Source: an uncultured Alistipes sp. (GTDB lineage: Bacteria > Bacteroidota > Bacteroidia > Bacteroidales > Rikenellaceae). From it: 64,000 nt of DNA. Position numbers and translations under genes: made by a program. The stretch covers positions 62,001-126,000 of the forward strand of contig CALUIK010000005.1 of assembly GCA_944320685.1 (NCBI GenBank), given 5' to 3'. The notes under the pieces were generated by a model. The model did no database searches, was not told where the DNA came from, and saw only the letters and a program-made list of their open reading frames with translations. Every line of letters begins with the position of its first letter. Position 1 is the stretch's first letter. This document shows, in pieces, positions 15,272-24,239 of this stretch.

Positions 15272-16252
15272 TTACATGGACAGTATCTTTACCACTTCCA
15301 AGTCGTCCTTGAGGTTGAGGTGCGACGTGTGTGCCACGGCCTTCTTGAAGGGGACATATACGAGTTCTCCGTTCTTGATGCCAATCATCACGTTTCGCTG
15401 GCCCTCGCTCAACGCCTCGATGGCCATGGCGCCCATCTTCGAGGCGAGGATGCGGTCCTTGGCCGTAGGTGAGCCGCCGCGCTGGATGTGCCCGAGGATG
15501 GTGACGCGGGCGTCGAACTCGGGGAACTCCTTTTTGATGCGCTCGGCGAGGCCCATGGCGCCGCCCGTAGCGGGATTCTCGGCGACCAGCACGATAGCCG
15601 AATTCTTGCTCTTGCGGAACCCGTTGTGTATCAGGTCGGCGAGCTGGTCGACTTCGGTCTCCATCTCGGGAATTATGGCAGCCTCGGCCCCCGACGCGAT
15701 GGCGCCGTTGAGGGCGAGATAACCTGCCGTGTTGCCCATCACCTCGACGAAGAAGAGGCGCTCGTGGCTGGTGGCCGTGTCGCGCAATTTGTCGACGGCG
15801 TCGATGATGGTGTTCAGTGCCGTGTCGTAGCCTATGGTCTCATCGGTGCCGTCGAGGTCGTTGTCGATGGTGCCGGGCAGGCCCACGATTGGCACGTCGA
15901 ACTCGTCGGCGAAGATCTGCGCGCCAGAGAGCGAGCCGTCGCCGCCGATGACGACCAGCGCGTCGATGCCTGCGGCCTTCATGTTTTCGTATGCTTGGCG
16001 GCGTCCCTCCTCGGTGCGGAACTCCTTGCTGCGGGCGGTCTTGAGGATGGTGCCGCCCTGCTGTATGATGTTGCTGACGCTTTGCGACTTGAATTCCACG
16101 ATCTCGTTCGTGACCAGACCGTGGTAGCCGCGCATGATGCCCTTTACCTTATAGCCGTTGTAGATGGCGGTTCGAGTGACGGCACGGATGGCCGCATTCA
16201 TACCCGGGGCGTCGCCGCCCGAGGTGAGAATTCCTATGCATTTGATAGCCAT
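15272..16252 (-). CDS. pfkA: ATP-dependent 6-phosphofructokinase
   Basis: The committing glycolytic enzyme, fructose 6-phosphate to fructose 1,6-bisphosphate. The 326-residue length is that of bacterial PfkA. It shows [17 protein letters not shown], the ATP-type loop [12 protein letters not shown] (PPi enzymes have Asp at the last loop Gly), and the catalytic [31 protein letters not shown] and [15 protein letters not shown] follow. It is the first gene of a probable two-gene unit with the PfkB kinase, with a good promoter directly upstream. Confidence 0.96.
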   Translation of the reverse strand: MAIKCIGILTSGGDAPGMNAAIRAVTRTAIYNGYKVKGIMRGYHGLVTNEIVEFKSQSVSNIIQQGGTILKTARSKEFRTEEGRRQAYENMKAAGIDALVVIGGDGSLSGAQIFADEFDVPIVGLPGTIDNDLDGTDETIGYDTALNTIIDAVDKLRDTATSHERLFFVEVMGNTAGYLALNGAIASGAEAAIIPEMETEVDQLADLIHNGFRKSKNSAIVLVAENPATGGAMGLAERIKKEFPEFDARVTILGHIQRGGSPTAKDRILASKMGAMAIEALSEGQRNVMIGIKNGELVYVPFKKAVAHTSHLNLKDDLEVVKILSM

Positions 16253-16284
16253 GATTCTTGTCCTTTAAATTTCGATAGACCTCG

Positions 16285-16315
16285 CAAAAGTAGTTATTTT
16301 TCGCCAAATACACAA
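16285..16315 (-). promoter_or_regulatory. Predicted pfkA promoter
   Basis: Minus-strand TTG (16313-16315), 20 nt, TACTTTTG (16285-16292), about 30 nt upstream of the start codon. Confidence 0.7.
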
Positions 16316-16449
16316 TATCGTCGGCAGCCTGTCGCGGGCCGTGCATTCCGCTGCGGGCGTTTGTTCTCCTGCCGCGCGTTCTCCGGTCCGGAACAGGTGT
16401 GGCCCGGCTGTTGTGTACCGGGCAATGGTTGTGCCGCCGTTGTGCGGTA

Positions 16450-16487
16450 CATAAAAATGAGCCGTCCGGTTTCATGCCGAACGGCTC
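16450..16487 (-). terminator. Rho-independent-type terminator of the PspC operon
   Basis: An 11-bp stem with one mismatch (16477-16487 with 16459-16469), then a T-rich ATTTTTAT on the minus strand. It lies about 75 nt after the stop of the large PspC gene. Confidence 0.7.
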
Positions 16488-16560
16488 CCGTCAAAGTTGC
16501 TTATGGTTGGGTTGTTGACAGTTTTTGTATTTGTTGTACTCCGATACGGGCCGGAGGCGC

Positions 16561-18303
16561 TTATTCCATCTCTTGTACGCTCTGCTGCAGCTCTTCTCCC
16601 GCCTGCTGTATCTGCTCGCCGGCCTGCTGCAGCTCTTCGCTCGCTTCCTGCAGGGCTTCGTTGGCCTGCTGCATTGCACCTGCGGCATCCTTGCCTATTA
16701 CTACGCTGCCGGCGGCTCCGACAACATCCTTGGCGGCGTCCACTACATCGCCCGCTGTGCCCATGATATCGCTTATCGCCTCCTTCGTTATGCCGGCGCT
16801 GTCAACGGCAGGGCCGTGCGAGTAGCGTACCTGCACGCCGTCGATGGTGAAACTGCACGTGACGGTGGGGCCCGCCTCGCTCTCATCGACTTCGGTGCTG
16901 CACTTTACGGTTTTGGCATCGCATAACACGCTGGCCGATCCGTCGTCATGCATGATCATGGTGACGGTACGTCCTTTGGCGATGTCGAACTGCGTATTTC
17001 CGTCATTGAAACGCAGGCTCTCGCCGCAGAAATCAACGTCGCTCTTGTCCCCGCAGAAGATTACTTGGCTGTCGCCCTTGGTGATGGCATTCACCGTTCG
17101 GTCTTCTGCCGTGAAGGTGATCTTCGAGATCACGTTATCCGGCAATGTCTTCGTCTGCATGTCGTCCTCTGCATCAGGATTGTACTCCTCGCCTATCTTG
17201 CTGCGGAAGTCGGCTATGTCCTTCTCGTCGAAGGCGTCGTAGAGCTTGTTCGAATTGTTCGAGAAGGCCGACTCGAAGGCATTCTCTATCTGGTCGTGGA
17301 GACGTACGGGGGACTTTATGGCCGAGATGGTCATGCCTGCCAGCAGGAGGATCCATATGACGAGTGTGGCAAGCAGGAAGCGTCCGCTCGGTTTGTGCGT
17401 CACCAGCAGCATGATCGACAGGTATATGAGTACGACGAGCGGGATGATTATCACCATGATGAAGCACAGGAAGGCCAGCCCCGTGGTGAAATCGAATGCA
17501 AAGAGCGGGACACTGCAGAGCATGACGAACCCGAGTACCGTAGTGCCGAGGACGAGTCCTATGAGAAGCAGCACGACGAAGATCTTGAGCATGATGAGCA
17601 GTATCTTGCCCAGTACCGAAACGACGTTGGCTATGAGCGTGCGTTCCGGCTCTATGATAGCGGCCGCGGGGGGCGTATTCTCACGGATGCTGCGGGCGGT
17701 GATGCGTTCGCCCTTCATCTCGAGTTTCTGGCGTGCCGACGAGGCTGGCGGCACGGCGAACCACATGATGATGTAGCCGAGGATGAATACCCCGAATAGG
17801 TTTGAGGTGAATGGCACTAACCATATCAGCCAATGCAGGCCCAGCGACCCGAAGATGGTAAGCAGCAGCGGTGCGAACATGGCCAGACGTATCCACGTGG
17901 GGTCGGTGTCGAAGTAGTTGGCCAGACCGGCGCATACGCCGCCCAGCTTGCGGTTCTGCATGTCGCGGTAGAGACGCCGCGGGATGCGCGGGTTGCCGTT
18001 GCTGTCGGTGGTTTCGGCCTGATATTCGGTTCGCTCGTTATGTTCCTCGTCTATCTCCGAGGCCGAGCCGAGCTGCTTGATGATGTTGTCGATCAGCGGG
18101 CGGGCGATGATGGCGCCGGCCGGCTGCGCCGATAGTATGAGTTCGGCGATGCGCGCCTCGATGTCGGCAATGATCTCCTCGCCCGCGGGGTCGTCCTTGT
18201 AGGTGGCGTTGAGCGAGTCGATGTATGCGTTGAGGGCATTATAGGCGTCGTATTCGAGTGTGAACGATACGCCGGCTATGCTGCATTTCTTGATTTCGTT
18301 CAT
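16561..18303 (-). CDS. Large PspC-domain membrane protein
   Basis: A 580-residue envelope protein. Residues 1-95 match the N-terminal region of the small PspC protein upstream (FTLEYDAYNALNAYIDSL; IIADIEARIAELI). The PspC domain follows (LYRDMQNRKLGGVCAGLANY ... IRLAMF), then several transmembrane segments (about residues 130-320). A periplasmic or cytoplasmic beta-rich region comes next, and a Gln/Glu/Ala-rich coiled coil at the extreme C-terminus (EALQEASEELQQAGEQIQQA). The start MNEIKKCSIAGVSF is preferred over MKNRSV at 18321 because it aligns exactly with the small paralogue. Presumed role is envelope stress adaptation. It is the last gene of the PspC-PadR-GIN-PspC unit. Confidence 0.85.
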   Translation of the reverse strand: MNEIKKCSIAGVSFTLEYDAYNALNAYIDSLNATYKDDPAGEEIIADIEARIAELILSAQPAGAIIARPLIDNIIKQLGSASEIDEEHNERTEYQAETTDSNGNPRIPRRLYRDMQNRKLGGVCAGLANYFDTDPTWIRLAMFAPLLLTIFGSLGLHWLIWLVPFTSNLFGVFILGYIIMWFAVPPASSARQKLEMKGERITARSIRENTPPAAAIIEPERTLIANVVSVLGKILLIMLKIFVVLLLIGLVLGTTVLGFVMLCSVPLFAFDFTTGLAFLCFIMVIIIPLVVLIYLSIMLLVTHKPSGRFLLATLVIWILLLAGMTISAIKSPVRLHDQIENAFESAFSNNSNKLYDAFDEKDIADFRSKIGEEYNPDAEDDMQTKTLPDNVISKITFTAEDRTVNAITKGDSQVIFCGDKSDVDFCGESLRFNDGNTQFDIAKGRTVTMIMHDDGSASVLCDAKTVKCSTEVDESEAGPTVTCSFTIDGVQVRYSHGPAVDSAGITKEAISDIMGTAGDVVDAAKDVVGAAGSVVIGKDAAGAMQQANEALQEASEELQQAGEQIQQAGEELQQSVQEME

Positions 18304-18348
18304 GACGGATCGGTTTTTCATTGTATTGACCGTATTGGTTATGTCGGG

Positions 18349-19245
18349 TTACAGCTTCTTTATGCTGCCGCTGCTCGACGTGTTCTTCTCTTCCGATGCG
18401 AGGCGGCCTTTGGCGGCATATTTGACCGACCCTCCCGACGAGGCCTCGGCGTCGATGGATTTCGAGCAGGTGATCTTTATCGAGCTGCTCGACGAGGCGT
18501 CGGCCTCGACATTGCGGGCGATGAGCGAGAGGGCGTCGACGTTGGCGGCTGACGAGGTCTCTATCTCTATGTCGCCCGCTTCGCCGCTCAATTCGGCCTT
18601 CGCTGCCGATGATGCCGTGACATTGCACTCTACGGCCAGCAGCGCCAAGTCGGCGTTGGCGGCGCTGTTCAACTCTATGGTGCACTTGTCGGCCTTGATG
18701 GCGCCTTCGATCTTGCTGGCCGACGAAACGTTCACGGTGCAGGTGCCCACATCGCTCTTGGCGATATTCACCTTGGCGGCGGACGAAATGCCGACGGCGA
18801 GGCTGCCGCTCTTGATTTCAGGCTCGATAACGACCGACGAGGCGCTCGAGGCGTCGATCGACGAGAGGCCGCTCTTGTAAGGCACGCTTACCGTTACGGA
18901 TATGTTGTTGAGTGATTTTATATCGTTGTCGATACCTACCTTGAGGGTACCCCCTTCGACCTTTACTATGACGTATGGCATGATGTTGTCGTCGGCCCTG
19001 ATGACGGCATCGTGGCCGCGGCGGTCCTCGACTACGACATTCACGGCGCGCGAGGCATCTATCTTCGTGTAGTCCGATATGGAGACGCTGCGGGTTATTA
19101 TGTTGCCGCTGCCGGTGAGTCCCGACTTTGACGTTACGGCCATGTCGTTGTACGGGGTGGCCGTGTGGGCAGTTGCGGTACAGCTCGATGATGCGAGCAG
19201 CAAGGTGGCGCAGAGGGCGCTTATCTGTATTATTGCGGTTTTCAT
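18349..19245 (-). CDS. GIN-domain (DUF2807) putative lipoprotein
   Basis: A 298-residue exported protein. The signal peptide ends in LLLASSSC, a good lipobox with Cys22. After ITRSVSISDYTKIDASRAVN come repeated short beta-strand rungs rich in Ser, Ala, Asn and Asp (SSASKIEGAIKADKCTIEL, SSAAKAELSGEAGDIEI), as expected for the GIN-domain beta-helix. Function in this family is unknown, though genes of this type commonly sit beside PspC and PadR genes in Bacteroidota. It starts 53 bp after the PadR gene stop and ends 45 bp before the large PspC gene. Confidence 0.85.
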   Translation of the reverse strand: MKTAIIQISALCATLLLASSSCTATAHTATPYNDMAVTSKSGLTGSGNIITRSVSISDYTKIDASRAVNVVVEDRRGHDAVIRADDNIMPYVIVKVEGGTLKVGIDNDIKSLNNISVTVSVPYKSGLSSIDASSASSVVIEPEIKSGSLAVGISSAAKVNIAKSDVGTCTVNVSSASKIEGAIKADKCTIELNSAANADLALLAVECNVTASSAAKAELSGEAGDIEIETSSAANVDALSLIARNVEADASSSSSIKITCSKSIDAEASSGGSVKYAAKGRLASEEKNTSSSGSIKKL

Positions 19246-19298
19246 GGCGTTTTGTGTTTTATTGTCTTTCGTAGTGTCGGTTGTCGGTCCGCGGGCGG

Positions 19299-19628
19299 TT
19301 ATTGTCCGTGGCGGATGATGCGTATCTGTTCCACCATCTCATCCCATGCCTCGTCGAGTGCGGCGAGCTGCGCCCGGCCCGCTTCGGTGAGCATGTAGTA
19401 CTTTCGCGGCGGCCCTTGCGGCGACTCCTCCCAACGGTATGTCAGCAGGCCGGCGTTTTTCTGTCGCGTGAGGATCGGGTAGAGCGTACCTTCGACGACG
19501 ATCATCTGCGCCGCCTTCAGTTCGGCGATGATCTTCGGCGCATAGGAGTCCCCGCGTGAGAGTATGGCGAGGATGCAATACTCGAGGATGCCCTTGCGCA
19601 TCTGGATTTTTACATTTTCTTCGTTCAT
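19299..19628 (-). CDS. PadR-family transcriptional regulator
   Basis: A 109-residue winged-helix regulator. MRKGILEYCILAILSRGDSYAP carries helix one and two, IIAELKAAQMIVVEGTLYPI the recognition helix, and RQKNAGLLTYRW with KYYMLTEAGRAQLAAL the wing and last helix. This size lacks a long C-terminal domain, so it is a minimal PadR-s1 type. The ATG at 19628 is preferred over 19667, which would overlap the upstream gene. The likely target is its own operon, where a perfect inverted repeat sits at 20221-20239. Confidence 0.92.
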   Translation of the reverse strand: MNEENVKIQMRKGILEYCILAILSRGDSYAPKIIAELKAAQMIVVEGTLYPILTRQKNAGLLTYRWEESPQGPPRKYYMLTEAGRAQLAALDEAWDEMVEQIRIIRHGQ

Positions 19629-19644
19629 GGCTTTTCCTCCGTTA

Positions 19645-20160
19645 TTATTTTGTGTATTCGTTGTCACGTGTGGTGCCCGTTTCGGGCTCGTAGGGTATGA
19701 CGAGCCACAGGATCAGGTAGAGCCACAGCGTCGAGCCGGCCAAGAAGATGAAGAGTATGGCCAGAACGCGCAGCAGTGTCGAGTCGATGTTGAAATAGGC
19801 GGCCATGCCTCCGCATACGCCCGCTATCGAGCGGTCGGTGCGCGAGCGATAGAAGCGGTTGGGCGCCTTGTTGCGGTATTGTTCGGATTCGAGAGGACGA
19901 TTTGCCGCGCCGAAGTCCTCGGGCCGGCCGATCTGAGCCATCGTATTGCGTACTACGCTGTATGTGATGACCATCATGGGCGAAGGCACTTTCTCGCGGA
20001 AGATTTCAGCTATACGGCTCTCGATGTCGGACATTGTTTCGGTGTCCGACTCCGGCAGACGGCGGCTTATGTCGTCGAGATAGGCGTTGAGAGCGGAGTA
20101 AGCATCCATGTCCATCGTAAAGGCCTGTTGTGCGATGTTTACGTTGATCGTCTCTTTCAT
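19645..20160 (-). CDS. Small PspC-domain protein
   Basis: A 171-residue protein and first gene of the operon. The N-terminal 80 residues (MKETINVNIAQQAFTMDMDA; SDIESRIAEIFREKV) are shared with the large PspC protein. FYRSRTDRSIAGVCGGMAAY begins the PspC domain, followed by two hydrophobic segments (LLRVLAILFIFLAGSTLWLYLILWLVI region). It ends 16 bp before the PadR gene. Its predicted inner-membrane role in envelope stress rests on the family name only. Confidence 0.88.
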   Translation of the reverse strand: MKETINVNIAQQAFTMDMDAYSALNAYLDDISRRLPESDTETMSDIESRIAEIFREKVPSPMMVITYSVVRNTMAQIGRPEDFGAANRPLESEQYRNKAPNRFYRSRTDRSIAGVCGGMAAYFNIDSTLLRVLAILFIFLAGSTLWLYLILWLVIPYEPETGTTRDNEYTK

Positions 20161-20199
20161 GGCATGTATGTTTTAGTATGGTTGAATATTGTCGTACTG

Positions 20200-20239
20200 C
20201 AAATATAGGAATAATTTTTATACTTTGCATCACAAAGTA
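20200..20239 (-). promoter_or_regulatory. PspC-PadR operon promoter with a perfect inverted repeat (candidate PadR operator)
   Basis: The minus-strand -7 box TATATTTG is at 20200-20207. Where the -33 box should lie (20228-20230) there is ATG rather than TTG. That position is inside a perfect inverted repeat, TACTTTG-N5-CAAAGTA, at 20221-20239. A regulator bound there would block RNA polymerase. Confidence 0.55.
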
Positions 20240-20505
20240 GTATTTTTTTAATCATTATCCTGTTTTTTTATTCTCCGTGTCCGACATGCCTCTTTCGCCA
20301 AATCTTTTCCTGTCGGTGCAATATTCTGCATGTCAGTGTTATGCGGTTTTTTGTGGCTTGCGGTTTGCCGATGCGGCCGTGGCGGTTATGCCATGCCTTA
20401 ACTTCAGTATGGGGGCGACCCATAGTGCACAGGGTGCATGTATGCCATGCCGTCAGATATGAATATCGGTTAGGTGCGGGGCAGGAGCATATCAGGCGGC
20501 GACGG

Positions 20506-20536
20506 TTGCGCATTGCGGGAAAAAGAGTTACCTTTG
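20506..20536 (+). promoter_or_regulatory. Predicted lysO promoter
   Basis: TTG (20506-20508), 20 nt, TACCTTTG (20529-20536), leaving about 18 nt of leader before the ATG at 20559. Confidence 0.7.
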
Positions 20537-20558
20537 GCCGGTTTTAATACGCTGACGT

Positions 20559-20855
20559 ATGATCGAGATAATATTGGTGATGGTCTCGGGCGTGGTTGCG
20601 GGACGTTTGCTGCGGCATGTGAAGGCATTGCGCGCGCTGCCCGTGACGACGATGGCGACGGTCGTGGTGCTGCTGTTCATCATGGGATGCGAGATCGGCG
20701 GCAACGACGCCGTGATGGAGGGGCTGGCCACATCGGGCGTCGAGGCGGCAGCCATAGCCGCGGCGGCTACGCTGGGCAGCATGGTGGCTGCGCGTGCCGT
20801 CTACACATTGTTTTTTGCAGGGCGTGAACGCACGGCGGAGAAGAATGAGGAGTAG
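20559..20855 (+). CDS. LysO-family lysine exporter, N-terminal half (split gene)
   Basis: A 98-residue membrane protein with three hydrophobic segments (IEIILVMVSGVVAGRLL; TMATVVVLLFIMGCEIGGND; AAAIAAAATLGSMVAARAVY). GCEIGGND resembles the conserved first-half motif of LysO (YbjE/DUF340) exporters. In Proteobacteria one polypeptide carries both halves. Here the second half is a separate gene that overlaps by 11 bp, an arrangement also known from other Bacteroidales. There is no frameshift look: each part has its own start, and the pair is probably translationally coupled. Confidence 0.8.
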   Translation: MIEIILVMVSGVVAGRLLRHVKALRALPVTTMATVVVLLFIMGCEIGGNDAVMEGLATSGVEAAAIAAAATLGSMVAARAVYTLFFAGRERTAEKNEE

Positions 20856-21474
20856 CATTGTCATAGTCGGCGCCTTTGTCGTGGGCGCCGTGGCGGGGTG
20901 GCTTGGTCTGCTGCCCGCGTGGGTGGCGGAGAGCCGCCTGTCGTTATGGGTGCTTTTTGCCCTTATGTTCCAAGTGGGGATGGGTGTAGGCAGTGACAGC
21001 CGCCTGCGCGAGATCGTGCGTACGCTATCGCCGCGCATGCTTCTGGTGCCGTGCGCTACGATTGCGGGGACGCTGGCGGCCGCCGCGGCCGTCTCGCTGC
21101 TGATTTCGCGGTGGAGCGTGACGCAGGTGCTTGCCGTGGGCAGCGGATTCGGATACTATTCGCTTTCGTCGATACTCATATCGTCGGTGGGGGAGGCTTC
21201 GATGGGTGTTCAGGTCGCTTCGGAACTTGCGACGATAGCTCTTATGGCCAACATCTTCCGTGAGATCCTTACCTTGTTGTTCGCGCCGCTCATGGTACGG
21301 TGGTTCTCGCCTTTGGCGCCAATATGCGCCGGCGGCGCTACCACGATGGATACCACGCTGCCCGTCATCACACGTTTTTCGGGCAGGGAGTGGGTCTTCA
21401 TCTCGATAGCGCACGGTGCTGTGGTCGATTTCTCTGTACCGTTCCTCGTGCCGTTCTTCTGTTCGTTATATTAA
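20845..21474 (+). CDS. LysO-family lysine exporter, C-terminal half (split gene)
   Basis: A 209-residue membrane protein with about six hydrophobic segments. It begins MRSSIVIVGAFVVGAVAG and includes LFALMFQVGMGVGSD, GSGFGYYSLSSILIS, and GGATTMDTTLPVITRFSG, the last being a highly conserved LysO stretch. Predicted substrate is L-lysine (or its toxic analogues), exported from the cytoplasm. The ATG at 20845 is preferred over 20794, which would overlap the first gene far more. Confidence 0.85.
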   Translation: MRSSIVIVGAFVVGAVAGWLGLLPAWVAESRLSLWVLFALMFQVGMGVGSDSRLREIVRTLSPRMLLVPCATIAGTLAAAAAVSLLISRWSVTQVLAVGSGFGYYSLSSILISSVGEASMGVQVASELATIALMANIFREILTLLFAPLMVRWFSPLAPICAGGATTMDTTLPVITRFSGREWVFISIAHGAVVDFSVPFLVPFFCSLY

Positions 21475-21542
21475 CAATGGAATCGCATATTCGCCGCGGG
21501 GTTCCGTCATGAAGCCCTGCGGCGCACGCTTTGCCTCGGGCG

Positions 21543-24191
21543 TCAGAACTTCATGTACAGGCCCAGCAGTATGTTGCGGGGGCGTATGGCAAACGAGGAC
21601 GACGATCGGCTCAAGCCGTCTAAAAGGGTATAGGCATATTCCCGTTCGTCGAGCAGGTTGCGTGCCGTGAGCGACAGCTCCCAGCCGTTGCGGAATGTGT
21701 ATGCGGCCGTGGCGTCGAAAAGCAGCATGTTCTTGTACTCGGCTGCTGCGATCTGCGTGCGGTAGTGTTCGGCGGCGAGACCGAGGCGGAGGCGCTTCGA
21801 CGGGGCGATGTCGGTCGATAGGCTCTGTGACAGCGACGTGGTCGAGGTGCGCGTGCCGCTGACCTGTACCTCGAGTTGCGAGCGGGTGTAGCCGAGCGAG
21901 TAGGCGAGACCCCACCAGCGCCGCAGTTTCAGGTCGAACGACGGTGCCACGGTGAGTGCCCGCGTGCGGTAGGGGTTGTACTCGCCCTGCTGTATCATGC
22001 CTACGTGCGAGAGGTTCCACGATACGTTGACCCCTATTTTACCCTTCAGGGCGTCGATACCCTTGCTGACGCCGCCGGTGACGAATGTCACGGATGTGTC
22101 GTAGGGGGCGGCGACGGCCGTGGTCACTATATAGTCGCCCACGAAGTTCTGCGACGCGGTGGCGTTCAGGTGCGATCGGGTATAGCCCGCCGAGATGTTT
22201 GCGAATACCGACGAGAGCGGGTTCTTGTACTCGGTGCGGGCCGTGACGGCAGCCGAGGTGTCGTTGTCGAAGATTTCGTAGCCGCGTCTCATGTAACGGT
22301 AGTTGGAGAGGATGGCTCCCGTGTATATCTCCTTTTCGGCGAGAGGCGAGCGGGTGTAGGACGCCGTGACCGAGAAGGACAGCATGGGCGTGGCGATTGC
22401 CTTGAGCGTGAAACGCGGGGCGAAGGTGATGTCGTCGATGCGGCGGGTGTTGCCGGCCGTGCGGTCGAGGATCGAATAGAAGTAATATGCCAGCGGTATG
22501 TTGAGCGACAGTTTGAGAGATGGGGCGTCGTATGTGAACGATGGGTAGAGGTCGGCCTGCGACATCGAGAGCCGCATGTCGTTGTCGGTAGTCTCTGCCG
22601 TTGGGCTCTCCCCGTCCGCAGTGTCGCCGTCCGCAGTGTCGCCGTCCGCGGTGTCTCCGAGGCCTGTGAGCGACGAGCGCAGCGAGCGTACGAGTTGTGT
22701 GAAGGCGCCGTTGAGGCCTATGCCCCAGCGGCCGAAACGCCATGTGATTGAGCTGTTGGTAGACGATCGGAAGGCCCATGCGTCTATGGTCTGCAGCTGT
22801 CGCGAGCCGTCGCGTTCGACGGTGAGTGACTGCGGCGTGCGCATGTAACCGTTTGCCGAGCGGATGGTCAGGGTGCGGCGCCCGAAGCGTTTTGTAAGTT
22901 CGAGGTTGTCGGAGATGCTTTGCGAGGGGGTGTGGGCGCGTTGCAGGTTGGGATAGGTGCCGTCGTCGCTGCGCCATACGTCCTGCCATACGATGCGTGC
23001 CGTGAGGGTGTTGTTCAGGTACGTACGGTCGGTGTTGGCCAGCAGGCGCACCGAGGCGTCTAACGTATGCGCAGCATCGGCAGCGTGGGCCGAGCTGCGC
23101 GTGGAGATCGAGTCGCCGCCCACGTAGTGGGTGGTCGAGGAGGCGTCGTCGGAGGCCAGCCGTTCGTACAGGTACGAGGCGTCGACATGCATGCTGTAGT
23201 CCTCGCCGAGACGCAGCATGTTGGAGGTGTTGTAGAGGTGCGAGGTGTTGAAACGCGTACGCAGGTTGCCTATGGGTGCGGCCGAGGTACCCACGGATAT
23301 GTATTGCGGGAGCGAGTAGCCGGATAACGACCCCGTATATCCCACCTCGGCGCCGATGTTGTCGCCTGTGTTGCAGCTCTTGGCGGAGTTCATCGTCGAG
23401 AAGCGTTTTGCTATGCACATGGCGAAGAGCGAGCCGTTCCATAACGCGGGCGAGAAACCGCCTGCGGCCGCGGCCGAACCCGACCATCGGTTCTTTACGC
23501 GGCTGTCCATGCGTATGTTGAGCGCCGCCTTTTCCGAGAATTCCATGTCGCGCAGGATCTTCTTGGGCTGGTGGTTCTCCATGACGTCGACGCCCTTTAT
23601 GTCCTGCGGCGAGATGTTCTTCGTGGCCAGCGAGTAGCGGTCGCCCAGCATGTCTACGCCGTCGATGTAGAGCTTGTTGATCGACTCGCCCTGATACTTC
23701 ACGCGCCCCGACTCCTCGATCTCGATCCCCGGCATCTTCTTAAGTATGTCCGAGAGTGTCTTGTCATCGGTGTCGGTGAACGCCCGGGCGTTGTAGGAGA
23801 TGGTGTCGCCCTGCATGGATATGCGCGGCGCCTTGACGACCACCTCGCGTATGGTGGTGGCGGCGGTCTCCATGACGGCGTCTATGGGTTCCGCCCAACC
23901 GTCGGGTGCGATCTGGCGCGTGGCGTAACCCAGCATCGAGAAAACGAGGCGGCTGCCGGCTTCGGGCGCGCTCTTGCGCAGGATGGCATATGCGCCCTTG
24001 CCGTCGGTGGTGGAGTAGGCGGCGAGGTTGCCCTCGGCGTCGGTGAGTTTTACCACCACTCCCGCCACGGGCTGTCGCGTCGCGGCGTCGGTCACCGTGC
24101 CCGTGATGCGGCATGGGCCCTGCGCGCGGACTGCGGCGGCCGAGATAATGACTGCCGCGGCGGCGAATGCTGTCTTGTGTATTATGCTCAT
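21543..24191 (-). CDS. TonB-dependent receptor-like outer-membrane protein with carboxypeptidase-regulatory-like domain
   Basis: An 882-residue outer-membrane protein. It has a signal peptide (ends AAAVRAQ) and a CarboxypepD_reg-like domain, about residues 25-110 (ITGTVTDAATRQPVAGVVVK). A plug-like region follows (LSDILKKMPGIEIEESGRV, YIDGVDMLGDRYSLATKNI), then a long beta-barrel ending in Phe. An in-frame 15-bp repeat encoding DTADG units lies near residue 515, in a likely loop. It is 48 bp after the second of two GLPGLI genes, the usual partner family. The import or export substrate is unknown; no SusD is present. Confidence 0.87.
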   Translation of the reverse strand: MSIIHKTAFAAAAVIISAAAVRAQGPCRITGTVTDAATRQPVAGVVVKLTDAEGNLAAYSTTDGKGAYAILRKSAPEAGSRLVFSMLGYATRQIAPDGWAEPIDAVMETAATTIREVVVKAPRISMQGDTISYNARAFTDTDDKTLSDILKKMPGIEIEESGRVKYQGESINKLYIDGVDMLGDRYSLATKNISPQDIKGVDVMENHQPKKILRDMEFSEKAALNIRMDSRVKNRWSGSAAAAGGFSPALWNGSLFAMCIAKRFSTMNSAKSCNTGDNIGAEVGYTGSLSGYSLPQYISVGTSAAPIGNLRTRFNTSHLYNTSNMLRLGEDYSMHVDASYLYERLASDDASSTTHYVGGDSISTRSSAHAADAAHTLDASVRLLANTDRTYLNNTLTARIVWQDVWRSDDGTYPNLQRAHTPSQSISDNLELTKRFGRRTLTIRSANGYMRTPQSLTVERDGSRQLQTIDAWAFRSSTNSSITWRFGRWGIGLNGAFTQLVRSLRSSLTGLGDTADGDTADGDTADGESPTAETTDNDMRLSMSQADLYPSFTYDAPSLKLSLNIPLAYYFYSILDRTAGNTRRIDDITFAPRFTLKAIATPMLSFSVTASYTRSPLAEKEIYTGAILSNYRYMRRGYEIFDNDTSAAVTARTEYKNPLSSVFANISAGYTRSHLNATASQNFVGDYIVTTAVAAPYDTSVTFVTGGVSKGIDALKGKIGVNVSWNLSHVGMIQQGEYNPYRTRALTVAPSFDLKLRRWWGLAYSLGYTRSQLEVQVSGTRTSTTSLSQSLSTDIAPSKRLRLGLAAEHYRTQIAAAEYKNMLLFDATAAYTFRNGWELSLTARNLLDEREYAYTLLDGLSRSSSSFAIRPRNILLGLYMKF
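22606..22650 (-). repeat. In-frame 15-bp tandem repeat within the TonB-receptor gene
   Basis: About three copies of a 15-bp unit (GTGTCGCCGTCCGCA on the plus strand) encode repeated DTADG. Copy-number change would add or remove five residues without a frameshift. Confidence 0.8.
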
Positions 24192-24239
24192 GGTTTCAGG
24201 AGCTTGTCGCTGCCGTGGCTGTCGTCACGGCTGTTGCTG

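Larger units (their letters stand above)
16253..16560. other. Intergenic region between pfkA and the PspC operon end
   Basis: A 308-bp interval. It holds the pfkA promoter (16285-16315) and the terminator of the minus-strand PspC operon (16450-16487). The middle part is GC-rich with no convincing gene. Confidence 0.6.
20161..20558. other. Divergent intergenic region between the PspC operon and lysO genes
   Basis: A 398-bp interval. It contains the PspC operon promoter/operator near its left end and the lysO promoter near its right end. I see no convincing gene or known RNA between about 20240 and 20500. Confidence 0.6.
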
